Source: Bacteroidetes bacterium CG2_30_33_31 (lineage in GTDB: Bacteria > Bacteroidota > Bacteroidia > Bacteroidales > UBA1556). From it: a stretch of 64,000 bases of DNA. The stretch covers positions 106,419 through 170,418 of the forward strand of contig MNXP01000050.1 in assembly GCA_001872625.1 (NCBI GenBank), written 5' to 3'. Positions 50,575 through 60,330 of the stretch are shown one piece after another. How positions within the stretch are numbered: position 1 is the first letter of the stretch; the number at the start of each line of letters is the position of its first letter. Below the pieces are notes generated by a model. The model was not told the DNA's origin, searched no databases, and worked only from the letters and a program-made list of their open reading frames with translations. The position numbers and the translations under genes were made by a program.

Positions 50575-51230
50575 ATAATAAAAAGATTCTTATAAGTGCA
50601 GGGCCAACCTATGAATATATCGACCCTGTAAGGTTTCTTGGAAATTTTGCATCTGGGCTTATGGGTTTTGAACTCGCCAAAAAATGTGCTGAATCTGGTG
50701 CATCGGTAATCTTAATTTCTGGACCTACTGTTTATAATACTGATCATCAAAATATTAAGCAAATTAATATTTTATCTGCCGATGAAATGTATAATGAGTG
50801 CATGAAATATTTCCATGAAATGGATATTACAATAATGGCAGCAGCAATAGCTGATTTCACTCCAAAACATAAATCCTTGATAAAGATAAAGAAAAACAAT
50901 AATTCACCAATAATTGAGTTAATTCCAACTAAAGATGTTCTTTATAATTTGGGGAAAATCAAAACACAAAATCAAATTTTAGTCGGTTTTGCTCTTGAAA
51001 CCAATGATGAAATTGAAAATGCAAAATCTAAATTAAAGAAAAAAAATCTTGATTTTATAGTCTTGAATTCTTTAAATGATAAAGGTGCTGGCTTTGGGGG
51101 TTCAACAAATAAAGTTACTTTTATTGATAGAGACGATACATTAAAAGAGTATAAATTGAAACCAAAAACAGAAGTTGCAGATGATATAATAGAGCATATA
51201 ATTGAAATTCAAAAGCTTAAAATTAAATAA
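50568..51230 (+). CDS. coaBC: Phosphopantothenate--cysteine ligase part of CoaBC (CoaB), shifted frame
   Basis: Frame upstream of track ATG (50661) reads PLNNKKILISAGPTYEYIDPVRFLGNFASGLMGFELAKKCAESGASVILISGPT; later AAAIADFTP, GFALETND. Confidence 0.85.
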   Translation, partial: PLNNKKILISAGPTYEYIDPVRFLGNFASGLMGFELAKKCAESGASVILISGPTVYNTDHQNIKQINILSADEMYNECMKYFHEMDITIMAAAIADFTPKHKSLIKIKKNNNSPIIELIPTKDVLYNLGKIKTQNQILVGFALETNDEIENAKSKLKKKNLDFIVLNSLNDKGAGFGGSTNKVTFIDRDDTLKEYKLKPKTEVADDIIEHIIEIQKLKIK

Positions 51231-51237
51231 TTTAAAA

Positions 51238-52143
51238 ATGAGATATTTAGAACTTTTGTTTATAATTTTTCTCAGCACTCTTTTGGGAAAAGCATATTCA
51301 CAAGAATTAAATTGCCAAGTTTCGATAAATCATTCGCAAATCAGCTCACAGGATGTAAGAGTTTTTCAAACACTTCAGAAGTCCATTTATGAATTAATGA
51401 ACAATCGGCGTTGGACAGATAAAATTTTTAAACCAGAAGAGAAAATAGAATGTAGCATTTTTATAAATATTAAAAGTGGAACTGGTGATATGTATTCTGC
51501 AAGCATTCAAGTTCAATCGCGAAGACCAATATTCAATACGTCATATAATTCAGTGATGATTAATCACATTGACAATGATCTTGATTTTGAATACCTTGAA
51601 TATAGCGCATTAGACTTCCAAACCACAAGCTTTCAGTCTAATTTAACCTCAGTTTTAGGATATTATGCCTACATTATTTTAGGTTTAGATTTCGATAGTT
51701 ATGAGAATCATGGAGGGACACCATATTTCAATCTCGCTCAGCAAGTAGTAAATAATGCACAAAATGCTAAAGAGCTTGGTTGGAAATCATTTGAAAGTCA
51801 AAAAAATAGATATTGGTTAATTGAAAATATTTTAAACGGCTCATACGATGAATATCGAAATTTCATGTATTCATACCATAGACTTGCACTTGATCAAATG
51901 TATGAGAATGTAAGTAAAGGAAGAACAGAAACATTAAAATCTCTTCAAATGCTAACAAAAGTTTACCGTGCGCGTCCAGGTTTATATATCTTAAATTTAC
52001 TTTTGGAAGCAAAAAAAGATGAAATTATTGGGGTATTTAGTGATGCACCTGCAAACGAGAAAACAACTGCAAAAAACTATCTCATAGAAATTGATCCAGC
52101 ACATTCATCTGATTATCAAAAAATGGTTGACGGTAAAAAGTAA
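51238..52143 (+). CDS. DUF4835 family protein
   Basis: ELNCQVSINHSQISSQDVRVFQTLQKSIYELMNNRRWT; position after coaBC typical of Bacteroidota. Start at ATG 51238. Confidence 0.83.
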   Translation: MRYLELLFIIFLSTLLGKAYSQELNCQVSINHSQISSQDVRVFQTLQKSIYELMNNRRWTDKIFKPEEKIECSIFINIKSGTGDMYSASIQVQSRRPIFNTSYNSVMINHIDNDLDFEYLEYSALDFQTTSFQSNLTSVLGYYAYIILGLDFDSYENHGGTPYFNLAQQVVNNAQNAKELGWKSFESQKNRYWLIENILNGSYDEYRNFMYSYHRLALDQMYENVSKGRTETLKSLQMLTKVYRARPGLYILNLLLEAKKDEIIGVFSDAPANEKTTAKNYLIEIDPAHSSDYQKMVDGKK

Positions 52144-52499
52144 TTTTATCATTACAGTAATGTTTTTTTTAAAATCTGATGAAATTCAACACATATTTGC
52201 CTTAAAATTTAATTTCTTTTCCAAAATTTTACTACTTTAATATAATATTAACTGCCTAACTCAATAATTTTATTCCGTTTATTAAAAATAATTTCAAAAT
52301 AAATTAGTAATAAAAAAAATAATATTATCATGAAATTATTAGTATATATAATTGATTTAATGTGAATTACCATATTTATTTAAAATATTTTATCAGTCCA
52401 TTATTAACTTATTCAACAAAAAACAACTAAATATTTCGCTATCAAAATCAAAAAAATATCAATTTTTTTAAAAAGCATTAATATAGAATGATTTAACAC

Positions 52500-52507
52500 T
52501 ATATTTG
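52500..52507 (+). promoter_or_regulatory. -7 element TATATTTG
   Basis: TATATTTGCAC about 25 nt upstream of the cold-shock gene. Confidence 0.6.
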
Positions 52508-52531
52508 CACTTTAATTTTAAATTTAAAGTA

Positions 52532-52726
52532 ATGGAAAAAGGGACAGTAAAATTCTTCAATGAGTCTAAAGGTTTTGGTTTCATCACACCTGACAAAGGT
52601 GGTAAAGATGTATTTGTACATGTAAAAGCATTATCAGGTGCCAGAATAGCGGAAGGTGATAAAGTTAGCTACGAAGTAGAAGAAGGACAAAAAGGATTGA
52701 ACGCAATTAACGTGCGTCAAGATTAA
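52532..52726 (+). CDS. Cold-shock domain protein
   Basis: [37 protein letters not shown] at 52532. Confidence 0.96.
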   Translation: MEKGTVKFFNESKGFGFITPDKGGKDVFVHVKALSGARIAEGDKVSYEVEEGQKGLNAINVRQD

Positions 52727-52754
52727 TTATTAGTTTGTCAACTAATAAGAAAAC

Positions 52755-52783
52755 AAAAGCCTATCAAATGATAGGCTTTTTTT
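52755..52783. terminator. Bidirectional intrinsic terminator
   Basis: AAAAGCCTATC-AAAT-GATAGGCTTTTTTT between convergent genes. Confidence 0.85.
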
Positions 52784-52813
52784 GTTTTTTATAAGATTAT
52801 ATTATTCAAATAT

Positions 52814-53833
52814 TTATTCAATAAATGTAATCCAACCATATTTATCTTCGGCATCACCATATTGAATATCCTGAAGAGTTTTATATAATTTTGTACAAAT
52901 AGGTCCAGCCTTTCCGTCTTTGCAATATTCGTAAGTTTTACCATTTTCTCTGTCATAGATTTTCTTAATAGGAGAGATTACAGCAGCAGTGCCACATGCG
53001 CCAGTTTCGGTAAATGACTCAAGTTCATCTACAGCAATAGGCCTTTTTTCCACTTTAAGCCCCATATCCATTGCAAGAGATTGTAGGCTCATATTTGTAA
53101 TTGAAGGAAGAATAGTATGAGATTCTGGAGTAATATATTTGCCATCCTTTATTCCAAAGAAATTTGCAGGACCCGCTTCATCAATAAAAGTTTTAGTTTT
53201 TGCATCTAAAAAAAGTGATGATGCGAAACCCTCATCGTGAGCTCTTACGCCTGCTCGCATACTTGCTGCATAGTTTCCACCAACTTTTAAATGTCCGGTA
53301 CCCTTAGGTGCAGCTCTATCGTAATCTCTTACAATTTGAACATCAACAGGATTAAATCCCTCTTTAAAGTATGGGCCCACAGGAGTTACAAAAATTATAA
53401 ATAAAAATTCCGAGGCTGGCTTCACTCCTACTTGTGGACCTGAGCCAATAAGTAAAGGTCTTATATACAGAGAACTACCTGTGCCATAAGGAGGAATAAA
53501 ATCTAAATTGTGCTTCACAACTTTTATCATTGCTTTCTTAAAAAGTTCTTCAGGAACTGCTTCCATTAGTATTCCCTCAGCCGACCTAATAAGTCTTTTA
53601 GCATTCTCTTCCCATCTAAAAATTCTGACTTTGCCATCTTTACCCATAAATGCTTTTAAACCCTCAAATGCTTCTTGTCCATAATGCAGTGCTGTTGCAG
53701 CCATGTGTATATTAATTGTTTCCTCAGAACTTAATTCCAATGAACCCCAAGATCCATTTCGAAAATATGTTCTTACATTATAATTGGTTTTTGTGTAACC
53801 AAAAGTTAATTTTTTCCAGTCTATATTAGCCAT
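52814..53833 (-). CDS. ilvE: Branched-chain amino-acid aminotransferase
   Basis: LHYGQEAFEGLKAF; VGGNYAAS; EAGPANFFGI; GTAAVISPI. Confidence 0.93.
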   Translation of the reverse strand: MANIDWKKLTFGYTKTNYNVRTYFRNGSWGSLELSSEETINIHMAATALHYGQEAFEGLKAFMGKDGKVRIFRWEENAKRLIRSAEGILMEAVPEELFKKAMIKVVKHNLDFIPPYGTGSSLYIRPLLIGSGPQVGVKPASEFLFIIFVTPVGPYFKEGFNPVDVQIVRDYDRAAPKGTGHLKVGGNYAASMRAGVRAHDEGFASSLFLDAKTKTFIDEAGPANFFGIKDGKYITPESHTILPSITNMSLQSLAMDMGLKVEKRPIAVDELESFTETGACGTAAVISPIKKIYDRENGKTYEYCKDGKAGPICTKLYKTLQDIQYGDAEDKYGWITFIE

Positions 53834-53964
53834 ATATATATTGATTTTGAGTTACTAAGAAATAAATATTTCGGTTGCTAATGTACTATTAATGTTAATA
53901 TGATGACTCAACAATCAAATTTATAGATTATTTTTTTTATCTATTTGGTAATAAAATATTAAAT

Positions 53965-53972
53965 TACATTTG
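53965..53972 (+). promoter_or_regulatory. -7 element TACATTTG with TTTG at 53944-53947
   Basis: TTTG-N17-TACATTTG upstream of the macro-domain gene. Confidence 0.5.
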
Positions 53973-54117
53973 CAATCTAAATTTGCTCGAAGCACAAAAA
54001 TATTTTTTAATTTGAAAATCTAAAGATTATTTAAGTGTTTATATTGAAAATGATTTTATGACAATAATGATTTCCTATGGTAGCATATATTATTTTAATT
54101 AAAATAGTAAATAAATT

Positions 54118-54660
54118 ATGAGAAAAACAATTAAGGGCGATATAACTAAAATGAAGGTTGATGCAATAGTAAATGCAGCAAATACTACTCTTTTAGGTGG
54201 TGGAGGTGTTGATGGCGCAATACATAAGGCTGCTGGACCAGAACTTTTAGAGGAATGTAAGTCCTTAGGAGGTTGTAAAACTGGAGAAGCCAAAATAACC
54301 AAAGCATATAATCTTCCTGCCAAATTTGTAATTCATGCTGTTGGACCCATTTGGACTGGTTTGGACGAAGCTGAAGAAGATTTGCTTGAATCTGCTTATA
54401 GAAAATCATTGGAGCTTGCAACTGCAAATAATTGTAAATCAATAGCTTTTCCTAATATATCTACTGGAGCTTATAATTTTCCTAAAAGGGATGCAGCCGA
54501 AATTGCTATATCTACTTGCCAAGATTATCTGGAAGAAATTGGTAAAGAACTTGATATTATTTTTGTTTGCCACGAAGATATTAACTACTTTATTTACAAG
54601 GAAATCTGTCCAACATTTCTTCAAAATAGAGAAAAATATAGACGGAAAAAAAAGAACTAA
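54118..54660 (+). CDS. Macro domain protein (MacroD/YmdB-like ADP-ribose hydrolase)
   Basis: [54 protein letters not shown]. Confidence 0.93.
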   Translation: MRKTIKGDITKMKVDAIVNAANTTLLGGGGVDGAIHKAAGPELLEECKSLGGCKTGEAKITKAYNLPAKFVIHAVGPIWTGLDEAEEDLLESAYRKSLELATANNCKSIAFPNISTGAYNFPKRDAAEIAISTCQDYLEEIGKELDIIFVCHEDINYFIYKEICPTFLQNREKYRRKKKN

Positions 54661-54770
54661 TAAATTAAAATTTTCACGAATTAATTTATAAATATTTTTG
54701 TAGTCATATTCAAGTTATTTTTTTCTATTTTAGCACGCACATATAAGCATTAAATATATTTTATTTTTTA

Positions 54771-55793
54771 ATGAAAAACATTTCACTTAAAGATGTTGCA
54801 GAAAGTCTTGGAGTTTCTACAACGCTTGTTTCTTTTGTTGTAAATGGTAAAGCTAAGCAAAATGGAATAAGCAAAGCGACTGAAAATCGTGTGAGGCAAA
54901 AGGTTTTAGAACTGGGATATCATGCGAATAATTTTGCAAGAATTTTAAGAACTGGCAAATCCAATACAATTGGTGTTGTGGTTTCTGATATTTCAAATGC
55001 TTACTTTGCAAGAATTTGTAGAAATATAGAAGACTATGCTTCTAAAGAAGGTTATAATGTAATTTTTTGCAGTTCCGATGAAAATTGCAACAAGGAAAAT
55101 GCCCAAATCAAGATGCTAATTGAGAAAGGAATTGATGGTATTATTTTAGCTCCCACCAATAAAACTTCAGATGCAATTGATGAAATAAATAAATTAGAAA
55201 TTCCTATAATATTAATAGACAGATATTATCCCAATTCAAATTTCAATTATGTTATTTCCGATAATTATATTGCGGCTCAAAAAATTACACAATATCTTGT
55301 CGGCCTTGGGCACAGAAACATTGGTTTTTTAGCGATGTCACCAACTCATACCTCATTAATGACAGATAGAATAAAAGGCTACAAAGACTGCTTGAAAAAA
55401 AATGGAATTAAGTTTAATAATTCTTGGCTTATAACATTGAATATTAAAGAATTAGATGGTGAAATTTATGATAAGATGAGTGGGTTTTTAGACCCAGAAA
55501 ATAATATTACGGCAATCATTTCCACTAATAATAGAGTCACAGTTGCTGCAATAGATTATATTAACCGCAATGGAAAAAAAATTCCTGAAGATTTATCTCT
55601 TATAACTTTTGGGTTTTTAGATGTTTACAAAATTATTCGGCCACCAATAACTGCGGTTCAACTATTTGCAGAAAAAATTGGTGATAAAGCTGCGGAAATG
55701 TTGCTAAGTAAATTATCGAATAATAAAATAAAAATTAAAAATGTAATTATTGATACTCTTATGCATGAGCGAGAATCGTGTAAACGAATTTGA
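54771..55793 (+). CDS. LacI-family transcriptional regulator
   Basis: SLKDVAESLGVSTTLVSFVVNGK HTH; GVVVSDISNAYFARICRNIEDYA periplasmic-binding-like domain. Confidence 0.92.
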   Translation: MKNISLKDVAESLGVSTTLVSFVVNGKAKQNGISKATENRVRQKVLELGYHANNFARILRTGKSNTIGVVVSDISNAYFARICRNIEDYASKEGYNVIFCSSDENCNKENAQIKMLIEKGIDGIILAPTNKTSDAIDEINKLEIPIILIDRYYPNSNFNYVISDNYIAAQKITQYLVGLGHRNIGFLAMSPTHTSLMTDRIKGYKDCLKKNGIKFNNSWLITLNIKELDGEIYDKMSGFLDPENNITAIISTNNRVTVAAIDYINRNGKKIPEDLSLITFGFLDVYKIIRPPITAVQLFAEKIGDKAAEMLLSKLSNNKIKIKNVIIDTLMHERESCKRI

Positions 55794-55797
55794 AAAG

Positions 55798-56229
55798 ATG
55801 AAAAATATACTGATAATTAACGGCCCAAACCTAAATCTTTTAGGAGTTAGGGAAAAAAATATTTATGGTTCAATTTCTTTTGAAAATTATTTGAAATCAT
55901 TAATTTCATCTAATCCTAAAATTAATATTGAATATTTCCAGTCGAATATCGAAGGTGAAATCATTAATAAACTTCATGAATCGGGCTTCACATTCGATGG
56001 AATTATATTAAATGCTGCCGCCTATACTCATACTTCAATAGCAATTTCTGATGCTGTAAAAGCTATAAAAACTCCTGTAATTGAAGTACATATCTCAAAT
56101 ATTTTTGCTCGCGAAAATTATCGACATGTGTCATATTTAGGAGCCAACTGTATAGGAAGTATTAGTGGGTTTGGCTTGGATAGTTATAAAATTGCACTCA
56201 AGGCTTTAGAGGATTATTTGAAATTGTAA
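55798..56229 (+). CDS. aroQ: Type II 3-dehydroquinate dehydratase
   Basis: ILIINGPNLNLLGVREKNIYG; IILNAAAYTHTSIAISDA; EVHISNIFARENYRHVSY; start at ATG 55798. Confidence 0.95.
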   Translation: MKNILIINGPNLNLLGVREKNIYGSISFENYLKSLISSNPKINIEYFQSNIEGEIINKLHESGFTFDGIILNAAAYTHTSIAISDAVKAIKTPVIEVHISNIFARENYRHVSYLGANCIGSISGFGLDSYKIALKALEDYLKL

Positions 56230-56278
56230 CCATCATTTAAATATTTTAAACTCACTAAAAGCATGAATTTCCAAGTGT

Positions 56279-57181
56279 TTAAGGCAGAGATTCTCCTTTA
56301 GAGGCTACATAAATTCTAAACCAATCTTCAATCGACATATTGATTTTCAATGATTTAACCGCAATTTTAATATGCTCAATATTTCCACTACCGAGAATTG
56401 GAACTATATTCGCTGGATGTTTTAGCAACCAACTGTAAGCAATTTGTTCTAGATCTTCAATATCGAGCTCCTTAGCAATGTCTTTCAAAATATTATAAAT
56501 TCTAAAACCTTTTTCAGTTGTTGGATTAATAATTTCACCTCCTGCCAAAGGAGACCACGCCATGGGACGGATCTTATTTTTAATAAAGTAATCCATATTA
56601 CCATTGTCGAAATGCTCGAGATTATAAGGAGATATTTCCACTTGGTTGGTAAACAGAGAATTACCTACAAAAGAATTTAGCATATCACATTGAGAAGGCA
56701 AAAAATTAGAAACACCGAAATTCAATACCTTACCGCTTTTATTTAAATATGAAAAGGCATTAGCAACCTCTTCTGGGTCGAAAAAAGGTGAAGGGCGGTG
56801 AAGCAAAAGCAAATCGATATAATCAGTTTTTAAATTAATTAAGGATTGCTCGGCAGAAGCTACAATATGTTCATAGCTATAATCATAAAATTTAATTTTC
56901 CTGCTATCAATCTTGTCCGACTTCAGTTTAATTCCACACTTGGTAATAATTTGAATTTGACTACGGAGGGAAGGTTTTGTTCTTATTGCAGCTCCAAATT
57001 GCTTTTCACATTCATAATTTCCATAAATATCAGCATGGTCAAAACTATAAATACCCAATTCAATATCTTGCTCAATTAATTTAAGTAATTGTAAATTAGA
57101 AAGTTTCCATTCAAGCAGACGCCAAAAACCATGAACGAATCTCGATAATTTCAAACTATTACTTAAATCATTATTATCCAT
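56279..57181 (-). CDS. Aldo/keto reductase
   Basis: FDHADIYGNYECEKQFG; IQIITKCGI; DYIDLLLLHRPSP; NFGVSNFLPSQ. Confidence 0.88.
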   Translation of the reverse strand: MDNNDLSNSLKLSRFVHGFWRLLEWKLSNLQLLKLIEQDIELGIYSFDHADIYGNYECEKQFGAAIRTKPSLRSQIQIITKCGIKLKSDKIDSRKIKFYDYSYEHIVASAEQSLINLKTDYIDLLLLHRPSPFFDPEEVANAFSYLNKSGKVLNFGVSNFLPSQCDMLNSFVGNSLFTNQVEISPYNLEHFDNGNMDYFIKNKIRPMAWSPLAGGEIINPTTEKGFRIYNILKDIAKELDIEDLEQIAYSWLLKHPANIVPILGSGNIEHIKIAVKSLKINMSIEDWFRIYVASKGESLP

Positions 57182-57247
57182 TATTTGTGATATGAAATTT
57201 ACAAATTCAAATTTCTATTTGCTTGGTGAAATTTATTGAGTTGAAAA

Positions 57248-58939
57248 TTACAATTTTGAGTCAACAATTTTTAGAATTTCTTTTTCCAATAAAATAGCTT
57301 TTGCTTGTATTTCAGTGCTTTCTGAAATAATTTTCTGGGCAAAATCTTTATCAACTAAACCCTTTGCATTAATTTTTACATTTAAGAAAGCACCGCGAAC
57401 ACCAGCGCAAGCAGAAATTGCAGCAACACCAGCATCAGTTACAGAATTTGGATTTCCAATATCAGCCATAGCTTTAGCAATTTTCATAGATTCATAACAA
57501 AGATTCATAACTTTGAAGGGCACTTCTGTGGCATATTTTGTTGCTTTTTGAACAGCAGATTTCCTAAATTCTATATCATGAGCTGTCTTTTTTGGCAAAG
57601 AAAATGCGTCCATAATTTTGTTGAAAGCATTAGTATCTTCATCTACCATTTTCAATAATTCATCATGAAAATATTTGCCTTTTTCTGCCCACTCGCTAAA
57701 TTCTTCCCAGCGTTCGTCCCATCCTCTTTTATGTGAAGAAAGATTTGCCACCATACTTCCAAGAGCAGCTCCCATAGAGCCCATATATGCACTTATTGAG
57801 CCTCCGCCAGGAGCGGGAGATTCAGAAGCAGTTTCATTAATAAAGTCTGTTAAGCTCATATTAATCAGCTTAATAGAGGAATCGTCTTCAAGAATATATT
57901 CAATTATTTTCTTCTTTGGTTCAAAAGGATAAAGGTCGTCAAGGCCCAAAGATTTGATAGCTATTTTTAATAATTCTTTATCAGAAATTCCAGTTGAACG
58001 CTGCTGTTTTTTCAAGAAAAATCTTCCAGCATCGAGCATAGCTTTAAGAGGAACAACACCTACCAATTCAGAACCAGTAATTCTCAAACCTCGGATTCTT
58101 GCTTTCTCGCTTACTTCGTCAAATGCAATATGAATTGGCGTGGCATCAATATTTGTCATGTTCATAGATATTTGAGCAATACCATATTCATCTATAAACC
58201 AGCCAATTGCCTTAGTATGCTTTAAACTTCCAGGAATCATTACAGGATTTCCATTCTTATCTAAAATGGGCTTTCCATTTATTTTATTGCCTTCAAGTTT
58301 TGCCCTACCTCGTTCTCTTACGTCAAACGCTATTGCGTTGGCACGGCGAGTTGATGTAGAATTCAAATTAAAATTAATTGCTACAAGAAAATTTCGTGCG
58401 CCAACAGCAGTGGCACCACTTTTAGAAATTTTCCCACTCCATGAATTTGGACCAAAATCAGGGCTCCAATCATCAGAAATTATTTTCTCTGGCAGACCTT
58501 CATACTCACCAGATCTACAATTTGCAAGATTTTTTCTCAGTTCATTTGAGGCTGCATTTTCATAACAATATATTGGAATTTCGAGCTCCTCGCCTATTCG
58601 TTTGGCAAGTTTATGAGCTAAAACCACCACTTCTTCCATGCTAATATTTGATACTGGAACCAGTGGACAGACATCTGTAGCTCCAAAACGAGGATGAGCA
58701 CCATGATGTTTGCGCATATCGATAAGCTCTTGAGCTTTTTTAACTGACTGAAAAGCAGCTTCTAAGACTTCATCTGGCGTGCCAACCATAGTTACTACTG
58801 TCCTATTTGTTGCTTTTCCTGCATCAACATCAATTAACTTTACTCCTTCAATTTTTTCTATCTCTGAAGTAATTTGATTTATGATAGACATATCACGTCC
58901 TTCACTAAAATTTGGGACGCATTCTATTAGTTTTTTCAT
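57248..58939 (-). CDS. ftcD: Bifunctional glutamate formimidoyltransferase / formimidotetrahydrofolate cyclodeaminase
   Basis: ECVPNFSEGRD; HHGAHPRFGATDVCPLVPV; cyclodeaminase domain SPAPGGGSISAYMGSMGAALGSMVANLS. Confidence 0.93.
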   Translation of the reverse strand: MKKLIECVPNFSEGRDMSIINQITSEIEKIEGVKLIDVDAGKATNRTVVTMVGTPDEVLEAAFQSVKKAQELIDMRKHHGAHPRFGATDVCPLVPVSNISMEEVVVLAHKLAKRIGEELEIPIYCYENAASNELRKNLANCRSGEYEGLPEKIISDDWSPDFGPNSWSGKISKSGATAVGARNFLVAINFNLNSTSTRRANAIAFDVRERGRAKLEGNKINGKPILDKNGNPVMIPGSLKHTKAIGWFIDEYGIAQISMNMTNIDATPIHIAFDEVSEKARIRGLRITGSELVGVVPLKAMLDAGRFFLKKQQRSTGISDKELLKIAIKSLGLDDLYPFEPKKKIIEYILEDDSSIKLINMSLTDFINETASESPAPGGGSISAYMGSMGAALGSMVANLSSHKRGWDERWEEFSEWAEKGKYFHDELLKMVDEDTNAFNKIMDAFSLPKKTAHDIEFRKSAVQKATKYATEVPFKVMNLCYESMKIAKAMADIGNPNSVTDAGVAAISACAGVRGAFLNVKINAKGLVDKDFAQKIISESTEIQAKAILLEKEILKIVDSKL

Positions 58940-58961
58940 ATTTAAAATAATATATAAATTC

Positions 58962-60209
58962 TTAATATTTAATTATTTCACCATTTAAAATTACCTTATC
59001 AACTTTATTGTCTCCATAAGAATATGGTAAATAATTATATGATGGCATTGGACGGCTAACGAACAAGTTAGCACGTTTACCACAAGTAATTGTGCCAACT
59101 TCTGCCTCTATTCCCATGGCATAAGCGGAATTAATTGTTGTGGCATTGATTACTTCTTCAGGCAGCATTTTATAAATTATACAGCCCATTGAAGCTATGA
59201 GCTGCATATTTCCAGAAGGTGAAGACCCGGGATTAAAATCGGAGGCTAACGCCAAAGGCAAACCAGCATCTATCATTTTTCGAGCTGGAGCATTCTTCAA
59301 TCCAAGAAAAAATGCAGCTCCAGGCAGAATAGTTGGCATTGTCTTAGATTTTAATAACGACATAATCTCAGCATCTCCAGTATATTCCAAATGATCGACA
59401 GAAAGGGCATTATGCTTCACTCCTACTTGAATTCCACCGCTAAAATCTAATTCGTTTGCATGTATCTTTGACCGTAGGCCAAATTTTGCTGCCGCATCCA
59501 AAATTCTGTCAGTTTGCTCTATTGTAAAAAAACCTTTGTCACAGAAAACATCAACAAAATCAGCAAGATTCTCCTCAGCAACTTTTGGCAACATTTCATT
59601 CACGACCAAATCTACATATTTATTTTGTTTCCCTTTAAAATCATTAGGCACAGCATGAGCTCCAAGAAAAGTGGATTTAATAATTAATGGGGATTCATTT
59701 CTTAATCTACGAATAACTCTTAGCATTTTAAGTTCATCCTCTAAAGTTAAACCATAACCGCTTTTAATCTCAACAGCGCCTGTTCCCATTGAAATGATAT
59801 CTTTGATCCTGACCATAGCCAGATCAAAAAGTACCCGTTCAGAAGTTTCATGTAGAAGTTTGGCAGAATTCAAAATTCCACCACCACGCTTTGCAATTTC
59901 TTCATAAGATAAACCTCGAATTTTATCGCCATATTCAATTTCTCTACTTCCAGCATAAACAAGATGAGTATGAGAATCAACGAAAGAAGGAAATAACAAA
60001 CTGCCCTTAGCATTTATAATTTCATCAAAAGAATTATCAGAATATTTTAAATTACTCATAACTCCAAAATCGTAGATAAGACCTTTATCTACAATAAGAT
60101 ATGCATCATTCAAAGTCTCTAAATGCATCATTTCTTTACCAGCTACAAAACACGTTGATTTTGATCTGATACCAACTAATCCCTTAATATTTTTTATTAA
60201 AATATCCAT
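58962..60209 (-). CDS. hutI: Imidazolonepropionase
   Basis: FVDSHTHLVYAGSREIEY; AVEIKSGYGL; HANELDFSGG; SVDHLEYT; ASDFNPGSSPSGNMQLI. Start moved to an internal Met because a -7 element covers 60233-60240. Confidence 0.93.
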   Translation of the reverse strand: MDILIKNIKGLVGIRSKSTCFVAGKEMMHLETLNDAYLIVDKGLIYDFGVMSNLKYSDNSFDEIINAKGSLLFPSFVDSHTHLVYAGSREIEYGDKIRGLSYEEIAKRGGGILNSAKLLHETSERVLFDLAMVRIKDIISMGTGAVEIKSGYGLTLEDELKMLRVIRRLRNESPLIIKSTFLGAHAVPNDFKGKQNKYVDLVVNEMLPKVAEENLADFVDVFCDKGFFTIEQTDRILDAAAKFGLRSKIHANELDFSGGIQVGVKHNALSVDHLEYTGDAEIMSLLKSKTMPTILPGAAFFLGLKNAPARKMIDAGLPLALASDFNPGSSPSGNMQLIASMGCIIYKMLPEEVINATTINSAYAMGIEAEVGTITCGKRANLFVSRPMPSYNYLPYSYGDNKVDKVILNGEIIKY

Positions 60210-60232
60210 ATTTCCATTTGAACTTACGAACA

Positions 60233-60240
60233 CAAAAATA
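60233..60240 (-). promoter_or_regulatory. -7 element (TATTTTTG on minus strand)
   Basis: CAAAAATA overlapping the track start of hutI. Confidence 0.5.
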
Positions 60241-60298
60241 TAACAATTTGGCTATATTCCATTTTTAAAAAAGGTTCAACATTACATAAATGATTTTA

Positions 60299-60306
60299 TA
60301 TATTTG
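60299..60306 (+). promoter_or_regulatory. -7 element TATATTTG
   Basis: TAnnTTTG about 25 nt upstream of ATG 60331. Confidence 0.55.
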
Positions 60307-60330
60307 CCATGCACAAATTCAATAAATAAG

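Noticed and set aside
52150-52500. Long AT-rich region before the cold-shock gene considered as ncRNA or degraded gene
   Set aside because: No ORF remnant or convincing paired structure seen; the promoter element at 52500 implies a short leader.
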